Shown: piece by piece, positions 11,261 through 28,232 of the stretch | Layout: every line of letters starts with the position of its first letter | Numbering within the stretch: position 1 is the first letter of the stretch | NCBI GenBank assembly: GCA_037954325.1 | Contig: JBBMNZ010000006.1 | Span: 428,501 to 492,500 of the forward strand | Origin: Fistularia commersonii | Lineage: Eukaryota > Chordata > Actinopteri > Syngnathiformes > Fistulariidae | Reading direction: 5' to 3' | DNA length: 64,000 bases | The notes under the pieces: model-generated | What the model was told of the DNA's origin: nothing | Database searches by the model: none | The model's input: the letters and a program-made list of their open reading frames with translations, nothing else | Position numbers and translations under genes: made by a program

Positions 11261-12435
11261 CCACTTTCCCGCAAGTACGAGCCGTCAAAAGCCGTCTCTT
11301 CGTCCCCGCTCATGACCCTCGTCCTTCTCAGGGTCGAGGTTTTTATTTCTGGTGTTTTTTCTGGACCCAAACTAGCCGTTAGCTTTAGCATGCTAGCTAA
11401 AGGGGAGGGTCTCACCGCAGCGGATGCTAGCTGCATCCGGCTAGCCTCATCACGCTAACGTGGTTTACCCGTAACTAAGTTAACCTGCTCGGGTTTAACC
11501 CTACCCACTCGCTTCAGGGCGACCAGGTAACTGAAACACCGGGATGGAGTCCGTGTTAATCAAAATAAGTGGAACAGGACTCGTGTTTTATGAGCCAAAC
11601 GCGCTGCTAATATTCAGCTAGCCGGTGCTCGGCTAGCTGCTAGCGCCGTGACGCGGTTCCTGCCATGTAAACACCGCCGGTTCCTCAGAGGACCTTCTCC
11701 AGGTTCTCCAGGTTCTCCGAGGTTCTCGAGGGTAACCGTGGGTCTTGAGGGAACCCCGTATCGTGGACTGCCACGTTAGACCACGAGAACAGCTGGGACC
11801 AACTCCTCATCAGGACCGAGGAGCTGTCCATGGTCCTCCGTGGTTCTCCATCCGTGGTGTCCCTTCATGGTTCTCCTTCCATGGTTCTCCTTCCACGGTT
11901 CTCCTTCCATGGTTCTCCTGCTCTTTCTGCAAGTTCTCCCATGGTCTTCCATCCGTGGTTCCGCTCCACACATTCTTCCACCTGGTTCTCCTCTGTAGTC
12001 CTCCTGCGGTTCTCCTTGGTTCTCCACAGTTGTCACTCTGTGGTTCTTCTCAAACTGTTCTATCCAATTGCCCTGGTTGTCCTTCCTGTCATCTCAGGAG
12101 ACTTCCGTGGACGATCAGCCTGGAGTAAAACCTCTCCAGTTCCATGTTCTAGAGAATCTTCCAGCTCCAGGTGGCCTCCAGGAACTAGCCTCATCCAGGG
12201 GGGGAACCTTCTAGATGAACCTTTTAGATGCAAACATCTGCAAGCACCAGGAGGTTCCTGCAGCTCCAAGAACCTTTCTTCATGCAGGTGGACAGCAGAG
12301 GAACCAGGGAGCTCGGACCTCAGGTCCCAGAACCATCTTAGCTTATTCTGGTTCCAGAGGAACTCAGAGGAACTCAGAGGTGCTCATTGAGCCTACTGTG
12401 GTCACTGGTCAGATCTTTTCTTCTGACAAAACGGA
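11261..12435. other. sec22a 5' region, presumed non-coding exon and first intron
   Basis: From 11700 it is a run of GGTTCTCC/CATGGTTCTCC words in loose tandem. No coding exon was recognised before 12954. Confidence 0.4.
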
Positions 12436-12870
12436 GAGAAGCAGCGAGGTCCAGGAGGTCCAGGAGGTCCAAGCTCTTCTGGCCTGCGAAGCCTCAGAAG
12501 GGTTTCCAGGGCTCACAGAAGAACATCTCCATTCAGCTAACAGCTAACGGGGTTCTTCACACGTCGGAGCAGTGCTAGGAGAAGATCCAACCATCTGATG
12601 GTCCATGAACTCTGTGGCAGCTTCCACCTCCGTGGTGTCCATGTCTTCTTCTTCTTCCTGGTCTTCTGCAGTTTGTTTTGAAGCTGAAGGTCCACGTTGA
12701 AACATCTGCCCAGTGACCACGGTTGAAGATGGATGTCCTCCAGAAGCATCTGGTGATGGGCGAGAAGACCCTGTCCTGAAGCTGGTCCTCTGAGCCGGAG
12801 GTCCCTGGTTCCTCTGCTCTCCCAGTGCGCCGCCGAGGTTCTGCAGAAGATCTGTCTTCTGCCGACTCAC
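12436..12870 (-). mobile_element. Dispersed repeat copy A (shared with ~37.1-37.5 kb, inverted)
   Basis: The reverse complement of this block matches 37085-37480 along its length, including CGTGGACCTTCAGCT, GAGTTCATGGACCATCAGATG and the TTAGCTGTTAGCT segment. Both copies have an open frame ending in the same peptide pattern (TTEVEAATEFMDHQMV here, then CEEPR and a stop at 12544). I do not recognise the family. Confidence 0.55.
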
Positions 12871-12875
12871 GTCTG

Positions 12876-12878
<3 letters not shown>

Positions 12879-12920
<42 letters not shown>
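12879..12920. repeat. TG microsatellite abutting the sec22a first coding exon acceptor
   Basis: About 21 TG units are followed directly by CCTCAG and the exon. The tract takes the place of most of the polypyrimidine tract. Confidence 0.9.
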
Positions 12921-12922
<2 letters not shown>

Positions 12923-12953
12923 TCAGGGTTCCCGTGAGCTGGAGGTATCTAAG

Positions 12954-16113
<3,160 letters not shown>

Positions 16114-16357
16114 CTCCGCCCCCTTACTTTGTGGCTCCGCCCCCGAGGCGGCGGGACCAATCCCGGGAGAACGGAGAACCCACCTTCTGACTGAGAACCT
16201 CCTTAAATTATACCTGTTTGTTTGTTGGTTTCTTTTTTTTTTTTTACCTTTCTGGACAAACTCTTTTTCGAGTGATCCCGGGAGGCGGAGCTTCGCGGGC
16301 GCCGCTCCCCGATTGGCTCCGTTCGCGCCGTCGGGTCGGAGCCTCCGGGGCCCGGCC

Positions 16358-16363
16358 AATAAA
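16358..16363 (+). other. sec22a: sec22a poly(A) signal AATAAA
   Basis: The canonical hexamer lies 245 nt after the sec22a stop and is followed by a GT-rich stretch (GAGCTTTGTGGTG). Confidence 0.65.
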
Positions 16364-17284
16364 ATGTCTCTGAGTCGTGATTGACAGCTGGAGCTTTGTG
16401 GTGATGAGTTTATAATCCGTGACCCCCGGTGACCTCTGGACGACCTCAGGCGTTGAAGGCCGGTGTCCTCACGCATGGCGTTGCCATAGTAACCCAGCTC
16501 CAGGTTCCCCGGGTCCTCCTGGTCCACGTCCAGGACCTCCAGGTGAGATGTTTCTCCATCGGCTGCAGGACGTCTCGGCTCTTGGACCTCCAGCGGGACG
16601 TTCAGGAACATCAGAAATGACGGTGGAGTCAGTCCGATCATCATTATTATTATTATTATTGATTAGATGATTCTTTTTGTATCATGTCATTACAAATATA
16701 TTTTGTATAATTATGTGAAATATTTTGTATCATATATATACATGCTCTATGTATGTAGTATAATTATTTTTAGTTGTATATTTTATATATACATATCTAT
16801 AAGTACTACGTATTTAGCATAATTATTTTTGGTTATTAATGTAAGTAGAATTGTTGTTTTAGTATTATTACTATTATTGCTTGTATTGTTCCAACTATTT
16901 TATGATTATCACTGATATTTGTATTGTTTTTAGTCATCGTTAAAATATTTGTATTATTATTATTAAGCTTATAATATAATTATGATTGTCAGTATTATTC
17001 TTGGTTAGATATTTTATATCTAAAATACGTTTTTGGTTAATCACCCCTTTTCCAATAATCAATATCAGCTTGATGAGTTGAGTTTTGATTGGCACATTCG
17101 AATTAATAATTACAAAACCTAGCGATGTTTATATTCACCCAGTGCTAATGAAATATTGATATTGATAGTTTATTCCTGATGAAGGTGAACTTCTGGAGGA
17201 GAAACTGAATAATGGAGGAGCTTCTTCTTCTGCATCCAGTGCAGGTGCTGCCCCCTGCTGGCGAGGACTGGAACTGCAGCCTCT
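16364..17284. other. Intergenic, AT-rich, no gene seen
   Basis: TATTAT-rich low-complexity sequence from 16640. No gene signature. Confidence 0.5.
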
Positions 17285-18330
17285 TATTTATCTTCGCTTT
17301 TTCCTTTTATTCGTTTCACATTTTTTTTTATACATTTTTTCTCTCCATTTTCTTTGTTGTCTCTCTTTTTGTCGCCTTCCCGATTTTTATTTTTTTAATT
17401 CTTTTCACATTTCTTGCTCCTTTTCTTTTTTCTTTTTGTTTCCGTTTTCCCTCTTTTTCTTTTCCCCTTTCCTACATTTTCTGTCTTCAATTTACTACTT
17501 TTTCTTTCCTCAATTATTTATTTTCTTTCATTTATTTCCCGTTTCCTCTTTGTTTTCTTTCTTTCCACAATTATTACCCCTCTTTATTTTCTTTCTTTCC
17601 TCATTTCTTTCCAATCTTTCCTCTTTATTTTCTTTCTTTACACATTTATTTTCATTTTTTACCCTTCAGTTTCTTTTTCTCATTTATTTCTCTTCTTTAT
17701 TTTCTTTCTATACACATTTATTTCCCTTCTTTTCTTCTTTATTTTCTTTCTCCCCTCATTTTTTTACCATATTTTCCTCTTTATTTTCTTTCTTTAATTT
17801 ATTTCCCTTCTTTTTTCTTATTTTCTTTCTTTCCTTATTATTTCCCCCCTTTTCCTCTTTATTGTCTCTCTTTCCTTGTTTATTTCCATTCTTTATTTTC
17901 TTTCTTTCCTCAGTTATTTCCCTTCTTTTCTTCTTCATTTTCTTTCTTTCCACATTTATTTCTTTTCTTTTCCTCTTTATTTTCTTTCTTTCCTTATTAT
18001 TTCCCCTCTTCTTTTTTATTTTCTTTGTTTCTTCAGTTATTTACCATATATTCCTCATTATTTTCTTTCTGTAATTTATTTCCTTTATTTTTTCTTATTT
18101 TCTTTCTTTCCTTATTATTTCCCTCCTTTTCCTCTTTATTTTCTTTCTGTCCTCTTTTCTTCTTTGTTTTCTCTTTCCGAAATTATTTCTATTCTTTATT
18201 TTCTTTCTTTCCTCATTTTCTAACAATTTTTCCTCTATTTTCTTCCTTCGCACATTTATTTCCATTTTTTACTCTTTATTTTCTTTCTTCCCTAATTTCT
18301 TTTCCTCTTTATTTTCTTTTCCTCCTCGTG
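17285..18330. repeat. 1-kb pyrimidine-rich minisatellite
   Basis: Near-pure pyrimidine on the plus strand. Loose units of about 40-45 bp are built on CTCTTTATTTTCTTTCTTTCC followed by variable ATTTATTTCCCTTC. Open frames of Phe/Leu/Ser here are composition artefacts. Confidence 0.85.
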
Positions 18331-19383
18331 AAGTATTGCCTCTCCCTCTCGTAGCTCCGCCCACCTCTGCAAAGGAACCAATGGGAAGCGTTGACCCGCA
18401 GGGGTCGGGCGGTGAAACGTCAGCAGTTTATTGGATTGTAAAAAACAAAACGAACGAAACCCGAACAACGGGTCCAACCAATGAGAGCGGCCGGACGCGG
18501 TCTTTGGCCCCGCCCCCTCGACCCGGACCTCCTCTCAACCCCCCGTGTTGTCCAATGGTACGTCCCAGAGGAAGGGGGGCGGGTCAAGTGTCCGGAAATA
18601 AATAAGTTTTAGCAGAGAAGGTGAGGAGAACAACAGGACCTGGTGGGTTAAAGGGAAGATCAGGTGGAGCTGCGACCCGGAGGAACCCAACACCAGGGGG
18701 CGGAGCCAACGGCCGCCGTCCCGAGGGGGCGGGGCTTATGCCGGACGGGTCAGCTGTCAATCGCAGACATCCGACCATTCACGCGGACGCTTTTGAACCT
18801 TGGGACAAAGATGGAGAACCCAGGGAGGAGAACATCTAGACTCCAACCAGACCTTTGAGAGCCTCAACAGAAACTCACCAGAGGAAAAAACAAAAAGGCT
18901 CTAAATAAAAAAAAAAAAAAAAATGTTCTCCGTCTGTTGGTTCTCCATCTTTCTGTCCACTGATGTTCTCTGAGGAACCCGATCTACATGTTCTAGGAAA
19001 AGATCCAGGGTGTGACGGGACTCCTTGCTAACTTTGTGCTGTTTGGACCTTCAGGGCCTCCATGCAGGAGAAGCAGGCCTCCCTGCAAGAACCTAAGGAA
19101 CCGTCACTGCGCTCTGGTCCAACGCTTTGGAACCCTTGGGAGGTCCTGCCGCCTCCAGAGGCATCCTTCAGCTTCCGAAGCATGCGGAACCCTGGGAGAA
19201 CCTTCGGTAAGGGCCAGACCCTTCCACGAAGGTTCTCGGTCCGTTCAGGTCCTGGTCTGTCATTACCATGGCGACAGGACTTTTCTCTGAGACGTTCCTG
19301 GAGGTTCTTCGGTTCTAACGGGCCGATGCCGGTCGTAGGCGGTCGCCTTGCCTTGGCGGGTGGACAACAGCGACAGCGATGGA
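18331..19383. other. Intergenic, no gene seen
   Basis: GC-rich, with an A18 run near 18906. No coding or RNA gene recognised. Confidence 0.5.
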
Positions 19384-19562
19384 CTCCTGAGTACTACTGG
19401 AGTACTCCAGAGTATTTGGAGTACTTCAAGTACTCTGGAGCGCTTCTGGAGTACTCCAGAGTATTTGGAGTACTTCAAGTACTCTGGAGCGCTCCCGGAG
19501 TACTCCGGAGTACTCCAAGTACTTCGGAACACCCCTGGAGTACTCCAAAGTACTTGGAAGCT
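19384..19562. repeat. Tandem repeat of palindromic GAGTACTC
   Basis: Units such as TGGAGTACTCCAGAGTATT and TTCAAGTACTCTGGAGCG recur. Each contains the AGTACT palindrome. Related AGTACT arrays lie at 48935-49060 and 59819-61075. Confidence 0.8.
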
Positions 19563-20516
19563 ATGACCCCTGGCTTTAGACCTTCTTGTAGCTCAGGGTC
19601 TCCAAGCAGTAACTCCACCTCCTCTCCAGGGCCTACAAGCACGTCGCCGCTCGCCATCGTTGATGTTCACGCTCGCTGTGGTCCCACGTTCTTCATGGCG
19701 CCCAGGCAGGGAGTGTATGTGTGTTCACGCCGCCATCTACTGGCCGGGCGTGTGCACTGCAGTGCCTCTTGTGGTCTGGTGTGCGAGGAGGTCACCCAGA
19801 AAACGGGCCCTGGCTTTCGTTCTTTGGCGGACCACGTGAGCTGTAGGGTGGAGATGGATCTTCTTGTTTGTGTGTTGACCTGTCTTTGGAAGGTCATATG
19901 GTATGTAGGTCAAAGGTTATCTGTGGTTAAAAGGTCACCCTCAGGTGTGTTGGAACCAAAGAACCTCTGGGACAAGAAGAGGAACATCCCAACGTCCAGG
20001 TGCCACCTTGAGATATGAGATGTTTCAGCTGATACCAGTCACCGGTAAATAGTAATAATAATAATGTCAGACGATCCTCTACATGAAGACACGTCTGGAG
20101 CACGTCGGGTCTCCTGAACCTCCTGCATGTGTTTGGACGGCGGGAGGAACCCAGAGGAGAACATGGAGACTCCACACAGGAAGGAGGAGGAGGAGGTTCT
20201 AACCACTGGGGTCAGAACCCAGGTTCCATCAAACGGCAAGAGAAAATCATTTTCAGTTTGACTTTTGTCTGGAGTTTTAATTCTGGATTGAAATAACTGG
20301 AATTATTTTCCTCTCCTTACGCCAAACACAAATCCAGCAGCTCCTCCAAGGTTCCCCGCCGACCTCCATCCAAGCCACGGAGGAGAACCTTCTAAAAACC
20401 TGAGACCGGGTCTTCCGGGGCCGCGGCCCAGACAAACAGAACCAGCTGTAGTGTTTGGTGTTGACATCAAGAGAACATCAGCAGAACCCGCCCGAGATCC
20501 AGGTTTGAAGATGCGG

Positions 20517-20517
<1 letters not shown>
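19563..20517. other. Intergenic with one dispersed fish repeat copy
   Basis: 20095-20230 carries the string GAGAACATGGAGACTCCACA and a diverged CCAGGTTCC end. It is shared in part with 32175-32400. The rest is unassigned. Confidence 0.45.
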
Positions 20518-20563
<46 letters not shown>

Positions 20564-20694
20564 ACATTTGGGTCGGTCCTGTCCACAGCGTGAGCGCCGC
20601 TGCCGCTAACGGCGCTACAGAGTTTATAAAGGCCTCATCGGAGATCATTGGACATTCATTGGGTCGTACCATCTCATGGAGCAAGCAAGCAAGA

Positions 20695-20767
<73 letters not shown>

Positions 20768-20885
20768 AGGGGGGGGGGTGTCGCTAAAAAGCACCCGAGT
20801 GCAAAATGGCTTTAGAACTCTGAAAATGTTCCTCCTGTTCAGTGGCTCCTTCCAAGAGTCCACTTGTTCCTTCAAACGGAGACAT

Positions 20886-20961
<76 letters not shown>
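20518..20961. repeat. Cluster of three TG microsatellites
   Basis: TG at 20518-20562, 20698-20766 and 20888-20961 (the last with one TTTG interruption). Confidence 0.9.
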
Positions 20962-20963
<2 letters not shown>

Positions 20964-21194
20964 GGCACTCAAGGGGGTGTCGATCTGCTGAAGCTAAACG
21001 GTCAATTAGCGACAATTGCTAAGCCGAGCGAAGCCGTGTGACCTCCGGCTCCCCGAAATACGCCTCGGTAAATATCTCATATATTCACGTAGAAAATATA
21101 GAATCTTAAAATATCTGATGGGTATTTTTTCTGGTTTCTGAAGTCAAAATACAAAAAAAAAAAAAAAAAAATGTCAAAGTTTAGAAAAAGCTGT

Positions 21195-21262
21195 TTGACA
21201 TCTTCTTGGTGATTCTATATGCTGATGATACTCTGGTGTATTTTAGCAGGAACACATTTGAA
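21195..21262 (+). pseudogene. LINE reverse transcriptase fragment (YADD motif)
   Basis: The frame at 21206-21270 reads VILYADDTLVYFSRNTFE. This matches the catalytic YADD block of non-LTR retrotransposon reverse transcriptases. It is cut by a TG microsatellite at 21270-21304. Only the core motif survives. Confidence 0.5.
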
Positions 21263-21266
21263 TTTG

Positions 21267-21305
<39 letters not shown>

Positions 21306-21752
21306 AGGGTGGGGGGGGTCCTTTGCCTCACATACTGCAGAAAAATCCAGTCAGTCTATTGATTATTGACTGGGTATTGAAAGAAGGACGGATAGAAATG
21401 TCACATCCAATCATACATGTGCATGTAAAAGTGTGTGTTTACATGCACATGTATGTAGATATAGATATATATACACATAAAGTATATATACGTATATTTA
21501 TCAGCTGGAGAAAAGGCAGAGGGGCGGCTGTCGAAGGTGACTTTATCCAAAAGTTGAAGTACCGATAAGATCCGTCCGTTATCGGACCGTCTGGCGGCGA
21601 AGCGTCTCTGCGCTCTGATTGGTGGATCTTTGGTAGCTTCTGGTAGCTTCTGGTAGCTTCTGGCTCCTCTGGAGTTCCTGAAGGCTTCTGAGCGGCGGTC
21701 CAGTCTTTCACTTGGCGCTGCTCCACCGTCGGGCATTGGCCCCCGCTCGCAT

Positions 21753-21767
21753 TGGTGTGTGTGTGTG

Positions 21768-21823
<56 letters not shown>
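21753..21823. repeat. TG microsatellite at the start of the adcy5 3' UTR
   Basis: In adcy5 sense this is (CA)n beginning about 10 nt after the stop codon, with one GCG interruption. Confidence 0.9.
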
Positions 21824-21824
<1 letters not shown>

Positions 21825-21833
21825 TTGCGGGGG

Positions 21834-24235
21834 TTAACTGCTGGGGGGCCCCTTGGTGAGGAAGTAGGTCATCATCTCTCCTTTGCCCTTGACGGTGACG
21901 ACGCCTCTGTATTCCAGCGTGTAGTGGTAGGAGCTCAGAACCTGCTGCAGGTCCGACGTCACCTGCCGACGGACAGGAAGTGACCTCACCTCGGATCCCG
22001 ACCCCCGAACGAGGAAGGAAAACAAGAACCAAAGATCTCACCTGGATCCTCTCGGGGACGCCGGTGCTGTCCATGCGACTCGCCACGTTGACCGTGTTTC
22101 CCCAGATGTCGTACTGAGGCTTCTTGGCGCCGATCACCCCGGCCACCACCGGCCCGATGTTCAGACCTGGACGGGAAGTCGGGCGGAGTCAGAAAGAAGG
22201 ATCCGGAACGCCCGGTCGGGGCTAACCGGGAACGGGACGTCACCTATTTTCATCTTGAAGTGGTTGAAGGAGTGCTCGTTGATGTACTTCATCTGGTCCA
22301 TCATCCTCATGGCGTAGTCCGCCATGGCGCGGATGTGCGAGTGTCCCGTCTTGTCGTAGGTGGAGTCGTTGAGGCCGGACGCCGCCATGTAGGTGGAGCC
22401 GATGGTTTTGATCTTCTCCAGCTGACGGAACTGGTCCTCGCTGATGATCTGAGGGGGGCAGGGCGGCTTGAATGCAGGGGCTTCTACCCTGGCCTCCGCT
22501 TCCTCTCGGCTATACGGGAATATGAAGTGGACGGACGCCGGAGCTAGCGCCGCCGCTCACCTCGTCGAAGTCCGCGATCATCTCGTTGAGCAGCCGCAGA
22601 CACTCCACGCCCTCGCTGTTGGCCTCCAGCTCCACGTAGAACTCGGAGAAGTTGCTGATGGAGGCGAACATGACGGCCACGCACTCGCAGGACTGCCAGT
22701 AGAGCTCGTCGTTGCGGCGCTCGCGCTGCAGGAAGTGGGAGGCCACGTCGATGGGCAGGATGTTGTTCAGCAGCCGGCGGTTGTAGGCCTGCAGCTCCTC
22801 CATCTCCTCCTTCTCCTCGGTGGCCTGGGACGCAACATCCACAACGCTTCACACCAGAGAACAGATGCTAAACCCTCAGCGACGGCAACTCGGGGCTCTT
22901 TGTCTCTGAACAAATGATAGGATAGGGTTTGGAGCTTCGGGTTGTGGTTCCACAGAACAAGAACCCGAGGACCTCTTCTGACATCCCTTTCATGCCTTGT
23001 CCCTTCTAGACGTTCTAAATGTTCTCAATCTAATAACACGAAACAAGTCAGGACTATGGAAAACCAGTTCTATCCCGATGTGAGTCTACGGGCCCAAGGA
23101 CAGACGGCACACTTGGGGTTCCACAGGTTGTTCGCAAGGAACGCTACTCTGGAACTACATGCTGTGGCTACTCTGGAACTACATTGCAACTCCTGAGCAA
23201 GAGCTCGACCACGGGCGGGAGCGGAGAAGAAGGCCAATGGAGGGAAGAACAATAAGACACCAGGTCATGTGAAACTTGGAGTAGCAGAGTCTCCACCTGT
23301 GGCATCGTCATCCCAGACGGAAGAGCAACGTTCCGGCTCAATGGACAAATGAATGCCTTTCAGATTGCATTCACAGATGGAGGTGGAACCAACATGATGA
23401 CCAGAGACAAGCTGGGAGAGGAAGATCAGCCAGTCAGAGCAGGTTGCCATCACTGGTACAACCATTTGGAAAGTCCTGGAGAAGAAAGAAACCACCAGTG
23501 TGCCAAGTGACAGGGAGCAGGTAGACCGAGGAGAACATCAGCAGCTACCTGCAGAAACATTGATGTCGGGAGAGAGAGAAGGTGTCCTAATCTACTGGTG
23601 GCAGAAGGCTGAAGTACAGAGGCGCCACCAGAAGATGCAAGCCACTCGTTTGCAAGAAGAACAAGATGAACTAGTATGTGCTAACAAGTCCAGAGATGAG
23701 CCTCAGGGGTTTCTGGATCCGGTGAGATGAAGACGGACCTTTCCAGCGATGCACAGGATCTACTGGTGACCCCGAGCATACAAGGTCTGCGGAACCTGGT
23801 GGAGGTCATGCCATAACTTCTTCTGAGAGGAGCTCATTAACCGCCACAGAGGATGTAACGCATGAGGGGAGCAACAAAATGAAGTCAGATGTCCAGGGAA
23901 ACATTCATTCACTCGTTCATTATCTACACCGGTGCCTTTCCCTGCTGTGACTGGACGAAGGGCTCATCCTGGACCAATCGTGGGGCCACATAGAGACATA
24001 CAACCATTCACCCTCGCATTCATGTCATAGAGACATACAAGTCTTGCTCCGGCGCCAGATGGAGTGCAGATGAACACATGAATGCGCGGACCGACCTGCA
24101 GCTTCCACAGGAAGTCCAGCCGGGCGGTGGACTCCACTTGCTGGGCATGAAGGTAGAGGACAAAAACGAAGATGGTGATGACCACCGGTGTCATGATCTT
24201 CAGAGGAACCTTGGTGTCCATCACGCAGCTGGAGG

Positions 24236-24282
<47 letters not shown>

Positions 24283-27017
24283 AACACACAGGCGACGGGT
24301 CGTAGCTTCTGTTGTCCACATGTTGGGACGGACGTTCTCACCTGGTTCCGTTCAGAGTCTCTCTGTGAGGGGGAGAACATAGAACAGCCATTAGAGAACA
24401 TCACCGAGAACCCGCACGGGCGGTTGCTGGGCAACCCGGCCGTCACTCACACGTGGGTGATGGCGTTGACCACAACCAGCAGGTCATGGTTGTCCAGCAG
24501 GTTGACCTTGGGCACCTCGGCGATGAGCACGTAGAGCAGCTCGATGAAGAGCATGAGGAACAGTTTGCCCAGACTGCTGACTTGCAGGAAGACGGAGCAG
24601 GCCAGCAGGCTCAGCAGGACGCAGGACGAGAAGTACTGAGGACGGAGAACGGAGAACGTTCAATGGAGGACACCTGGAGGAGGGTGCAGGCCGGATCTGG
24701 TGAACCTGGGGTTCCAACGCGGTTCCGAGGTGTAGACTAATCGGGGCTTTGGGAACCATTGGAGCCACAGTTTGACCAGATCCAGATCCTGAAGCAGATC
24801 TCCAACCAGTCCCAGAACCAGCCCCAGGTCCTAATTCACAACTTGACCCAGAACCAGGACCAGATTGAGAATCAGTCCCAGATCCAGAACAAGTTCCACA
24901 ACTAGAACCAGAACTCAAACTGAAACCATTGCTAGAACTGGAACCAGGGACGGAAAATGATCAAGAGCCAGATCCCAAACTCGTGACAGATCCAGAACCT
25001 GAACCAGAACCATGTCCAGACTCAGAGCCAGCCCTAGATCCAGATCCAGAGCCCAAACAAGGTCAAGAACCAGATCCAGACGCATAACCTGACTCTGGAC
25101 CAGGTTAAAGATCCAGATGCAGAACCAAGTCCAGGTCCAGAACCACAACCTCACCCAGGACTACATCCAGATCCTGAGCAAGGTCAAGAACTACATCCTG
25201 ACCCAGGACCAGATTGCAAATCCAGATCCCAAACAAGGTCCAGATCCAGATCCGGAATCCCAATCTGATCCATGGTTTGGATGGAAGTAACCTCAAGTCC
25301 CTTTACCACCCGTCACCCTGAATAGAAGTCTTATCAGAATACGGTACAGAAACCCCGCAGAGCCCGTAGATCCTGTAGTCCTGGTAGATCTGGTAGATCC
25401 CGTGGTCCCTGTAGATCCTGTGGTCCCTGTGGACCCCATTGTCCCCATAGATTCTGTAGACCCTGTTGTCCCCGTAGATCTCGTTGACCCCATGGTGCCT
25501 TAAGACCATGTGGTCCCCGTAGATTCTGTAGACTCTGTATATCCCGTAGACCCCATGGTGCCTGTAGACCCCAGGGTCCCTGTAGACTCCGTAGACCCCC
25601 TGGTCCCCATAGACCCCGAGGTGCCTTAAGAGCCTGTGGTCCCCATAGATTCTATAGACCCTGTAGACCCCATGGTGCCTGTGGACCCCATGGTCCCCGT
25701 AGACTCGGTAGACCTAGTGGTCCCTATAGACCCTGTGGACCCCATAGATCTCGTAGACCCCATGGTGCCTGTTGACCCCATGGTCCCCGTAGATTCTGTA
25801 GACCCTGTAGACCCCATGGTGCCTGTAGACCCCAGGGTCCATGTAGACCCTGTCGTTCCCGTAGATCCCGTAGACCTAGAGGTCCTTGTAGACCCGTGGA
25901 CCCCGTAGATCTCGTACACCCCATGGTGCCTTAAGACCATGTGTCCCCTAGATTCTGTAGACTCTGTAGACCCCCTGGTCCCCATAGACCCCGAGGTGCC
26001 TTAAGAGCCTGTGGTCCCCATAGATTCTGTAGACCCTGTAGACCCCATGGTGCCTGTTGACCTCATGGTCCCCGTAGATTTGTAGACCTAGTGGTCCCCA
26101 TAGACCCTGTGGACCCCATAGATCTCGTAGACCCCATGGTGCCTGTAGACCCCATGGTAACCTGTAGACCCCAGGGTCTCTGTAGACCCCATGGTTCCTT
26201 AAGACCATGTGGTCCCCGTAGATCCTGTAGACCTAGTGGTCTAGTAGCCTAGTAGATCCCGTGGTCCCTGTAGGAGGAGGTCCTGTGGCCTCACCTCCGG
26301 GAAGCTGCAGACGGGAGCTCCGTCCCCGCAGGAGGCGTCAAAGGCGTCCATGCTGTAGTTGAGCACGTTGGCCTGGCAGGCGTTGAAGGCGTCCGCCGTC
26401 AAGTTCAGCTCCGCCCACATGCAGCTCTGCAGGTCGTGGCCGCTGCAGGTGAACTGGGGGGCGGGAGGTCAAAGGTCAGGGGTCGGGAGGGTCGGGGGGG
26501 CGGTCGCCTCGGAGACGCGGACTCACGATGTTGACGAAGGCGGACAGGGAGACGAGGAGGAGGGTGAAGACGCCGACCAGCGTGCTGTTCAACCTGGACC
26601 GGACGACGCTCCTGGAGATGGTCTGCAAGGGCACCGGGAAGAGCTGAGGGAGGAGGAGGAGGAGATGGAGGAGGTCGCGTCAACGGAGGCTTCGGCACGA
26701 CCGCCACCTCCACCCTCAGAAGGTCCCGCCTAGGAGGACCTGGGAGACGTTCTCACCCCGAAGCAGCAGGAGACGCTGGAGATGAACATGATGGTGGAGA
26801 GGATGAGGAGGCAGGTGACGAAGAACCCGATCATCAGGCCGGAGCTGCAGACGGGAGAAGGCGTCACGTCCGAGGAACCAGAAGCAGAACCAGAACCACA
26901 TCATGAACCAGTATGAGGACCAGAACCGGATCCTGAACCTCATTCTGATCTGGGACCAAATTTCACATCCAGATCCAGATCCGCAACCTCATCTAAAGTT
27001 GATGGAAGTAAAAAGGT

Positions 27018-27087
<70 letters not shown>

Positions 27088-27216
27088 CTCACGGCGGTAC
27101 GACGAGGCTCTGGATGATGCAGATGAAGATGAAGACCACGAAGGCGCAGGCCACCGACGCCCCGAACCTGGAATCCACCTGCTTGGAGTACTGGAGAACC
27201 ACAACACCGTGTGTGT

Positions 27217-27261
<45 letters not shown>

Positions 27262-28187
27262 ACCTTCTTCTCCAGGTCTGGCTCCCTGAAGGTGAGCAGG
27301 AACCTCCTGACGTGCTCAGATCTCAGGCGGTCGATGCTGCGAGCGTCGATGGCGCGACCCAGGAACTCGTCCACCTCGTCCTCGGGGTTCATGTTCTCCT
27401 GCGTGTTCCTGAAGTTGAAATGCCTGAGGAGAACACGGAGAACACGGAGAACATGGAGAACACGGAGAACATGGAGAACACGGTCAGAGATGTTCATGGA
27501 TCCTCCAAGACGTTGCAGCGTCTATAAAAGGTAAACAGAGGTGCTCACTGGCGCCCTCTAGTGGTCGTTTGGCGGAAATGCAACTCAGTTTGTCCATCAA
27601 ATATATAATTAACATTTCAACACTTTTGAATTGTATCTTCTTTTTTTTTTAATTTTGATCTATTTGGCCTTTTTTTTACTTTAATTCGTTTTTAATGCAA
27701 AATATTAAATTGGTGATTTTTTAATGCTTTAATTATATGTAGATATACTTTAATATCTATATGTACCTATACTTTGATGTGTGTGTATATATATATATAA
27801 GTATATGTGTATGGATATTTATGTATTTTTGTATAAACATATACACACACGTATATTGTATATACACACATGTGTCTGTATGTTTATATACATACACACG
27901 TATGTATATGTGTATATATACATATATATGTATATATATATACACACACACACACAAATGTATATTGTGTAAATGCATATATATGTATATATATATAAAA
28001 ATACATATACACATATATACAGTATGTATGTATGTGTGTATCTAGAAAAAAAATATATGTATGTAAATGTATGTATATATATATTTATATATGTATGTGT
28101 GTATATATATATATGTAAATATGTATGTATAAATTGTGTGTATATATATATATATATATGTATGTGTATATACATAAGTATATACAC

Positions 28188-28232
<45 letters not shown>

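Noticed and set aside
17212..18354. 380-codon open frame of Phe/Leu/Ser
   Set aside because: It is the direct reading of a pyrimidine-rich minisatellite. There is no domain, and similar frames occur in the other registers.
25626..25985. Thr/Ser/Gly-rich frames on both strands at 25.6-26 kb
   Set aside because: They come from the GTAGACCC minisatellite.
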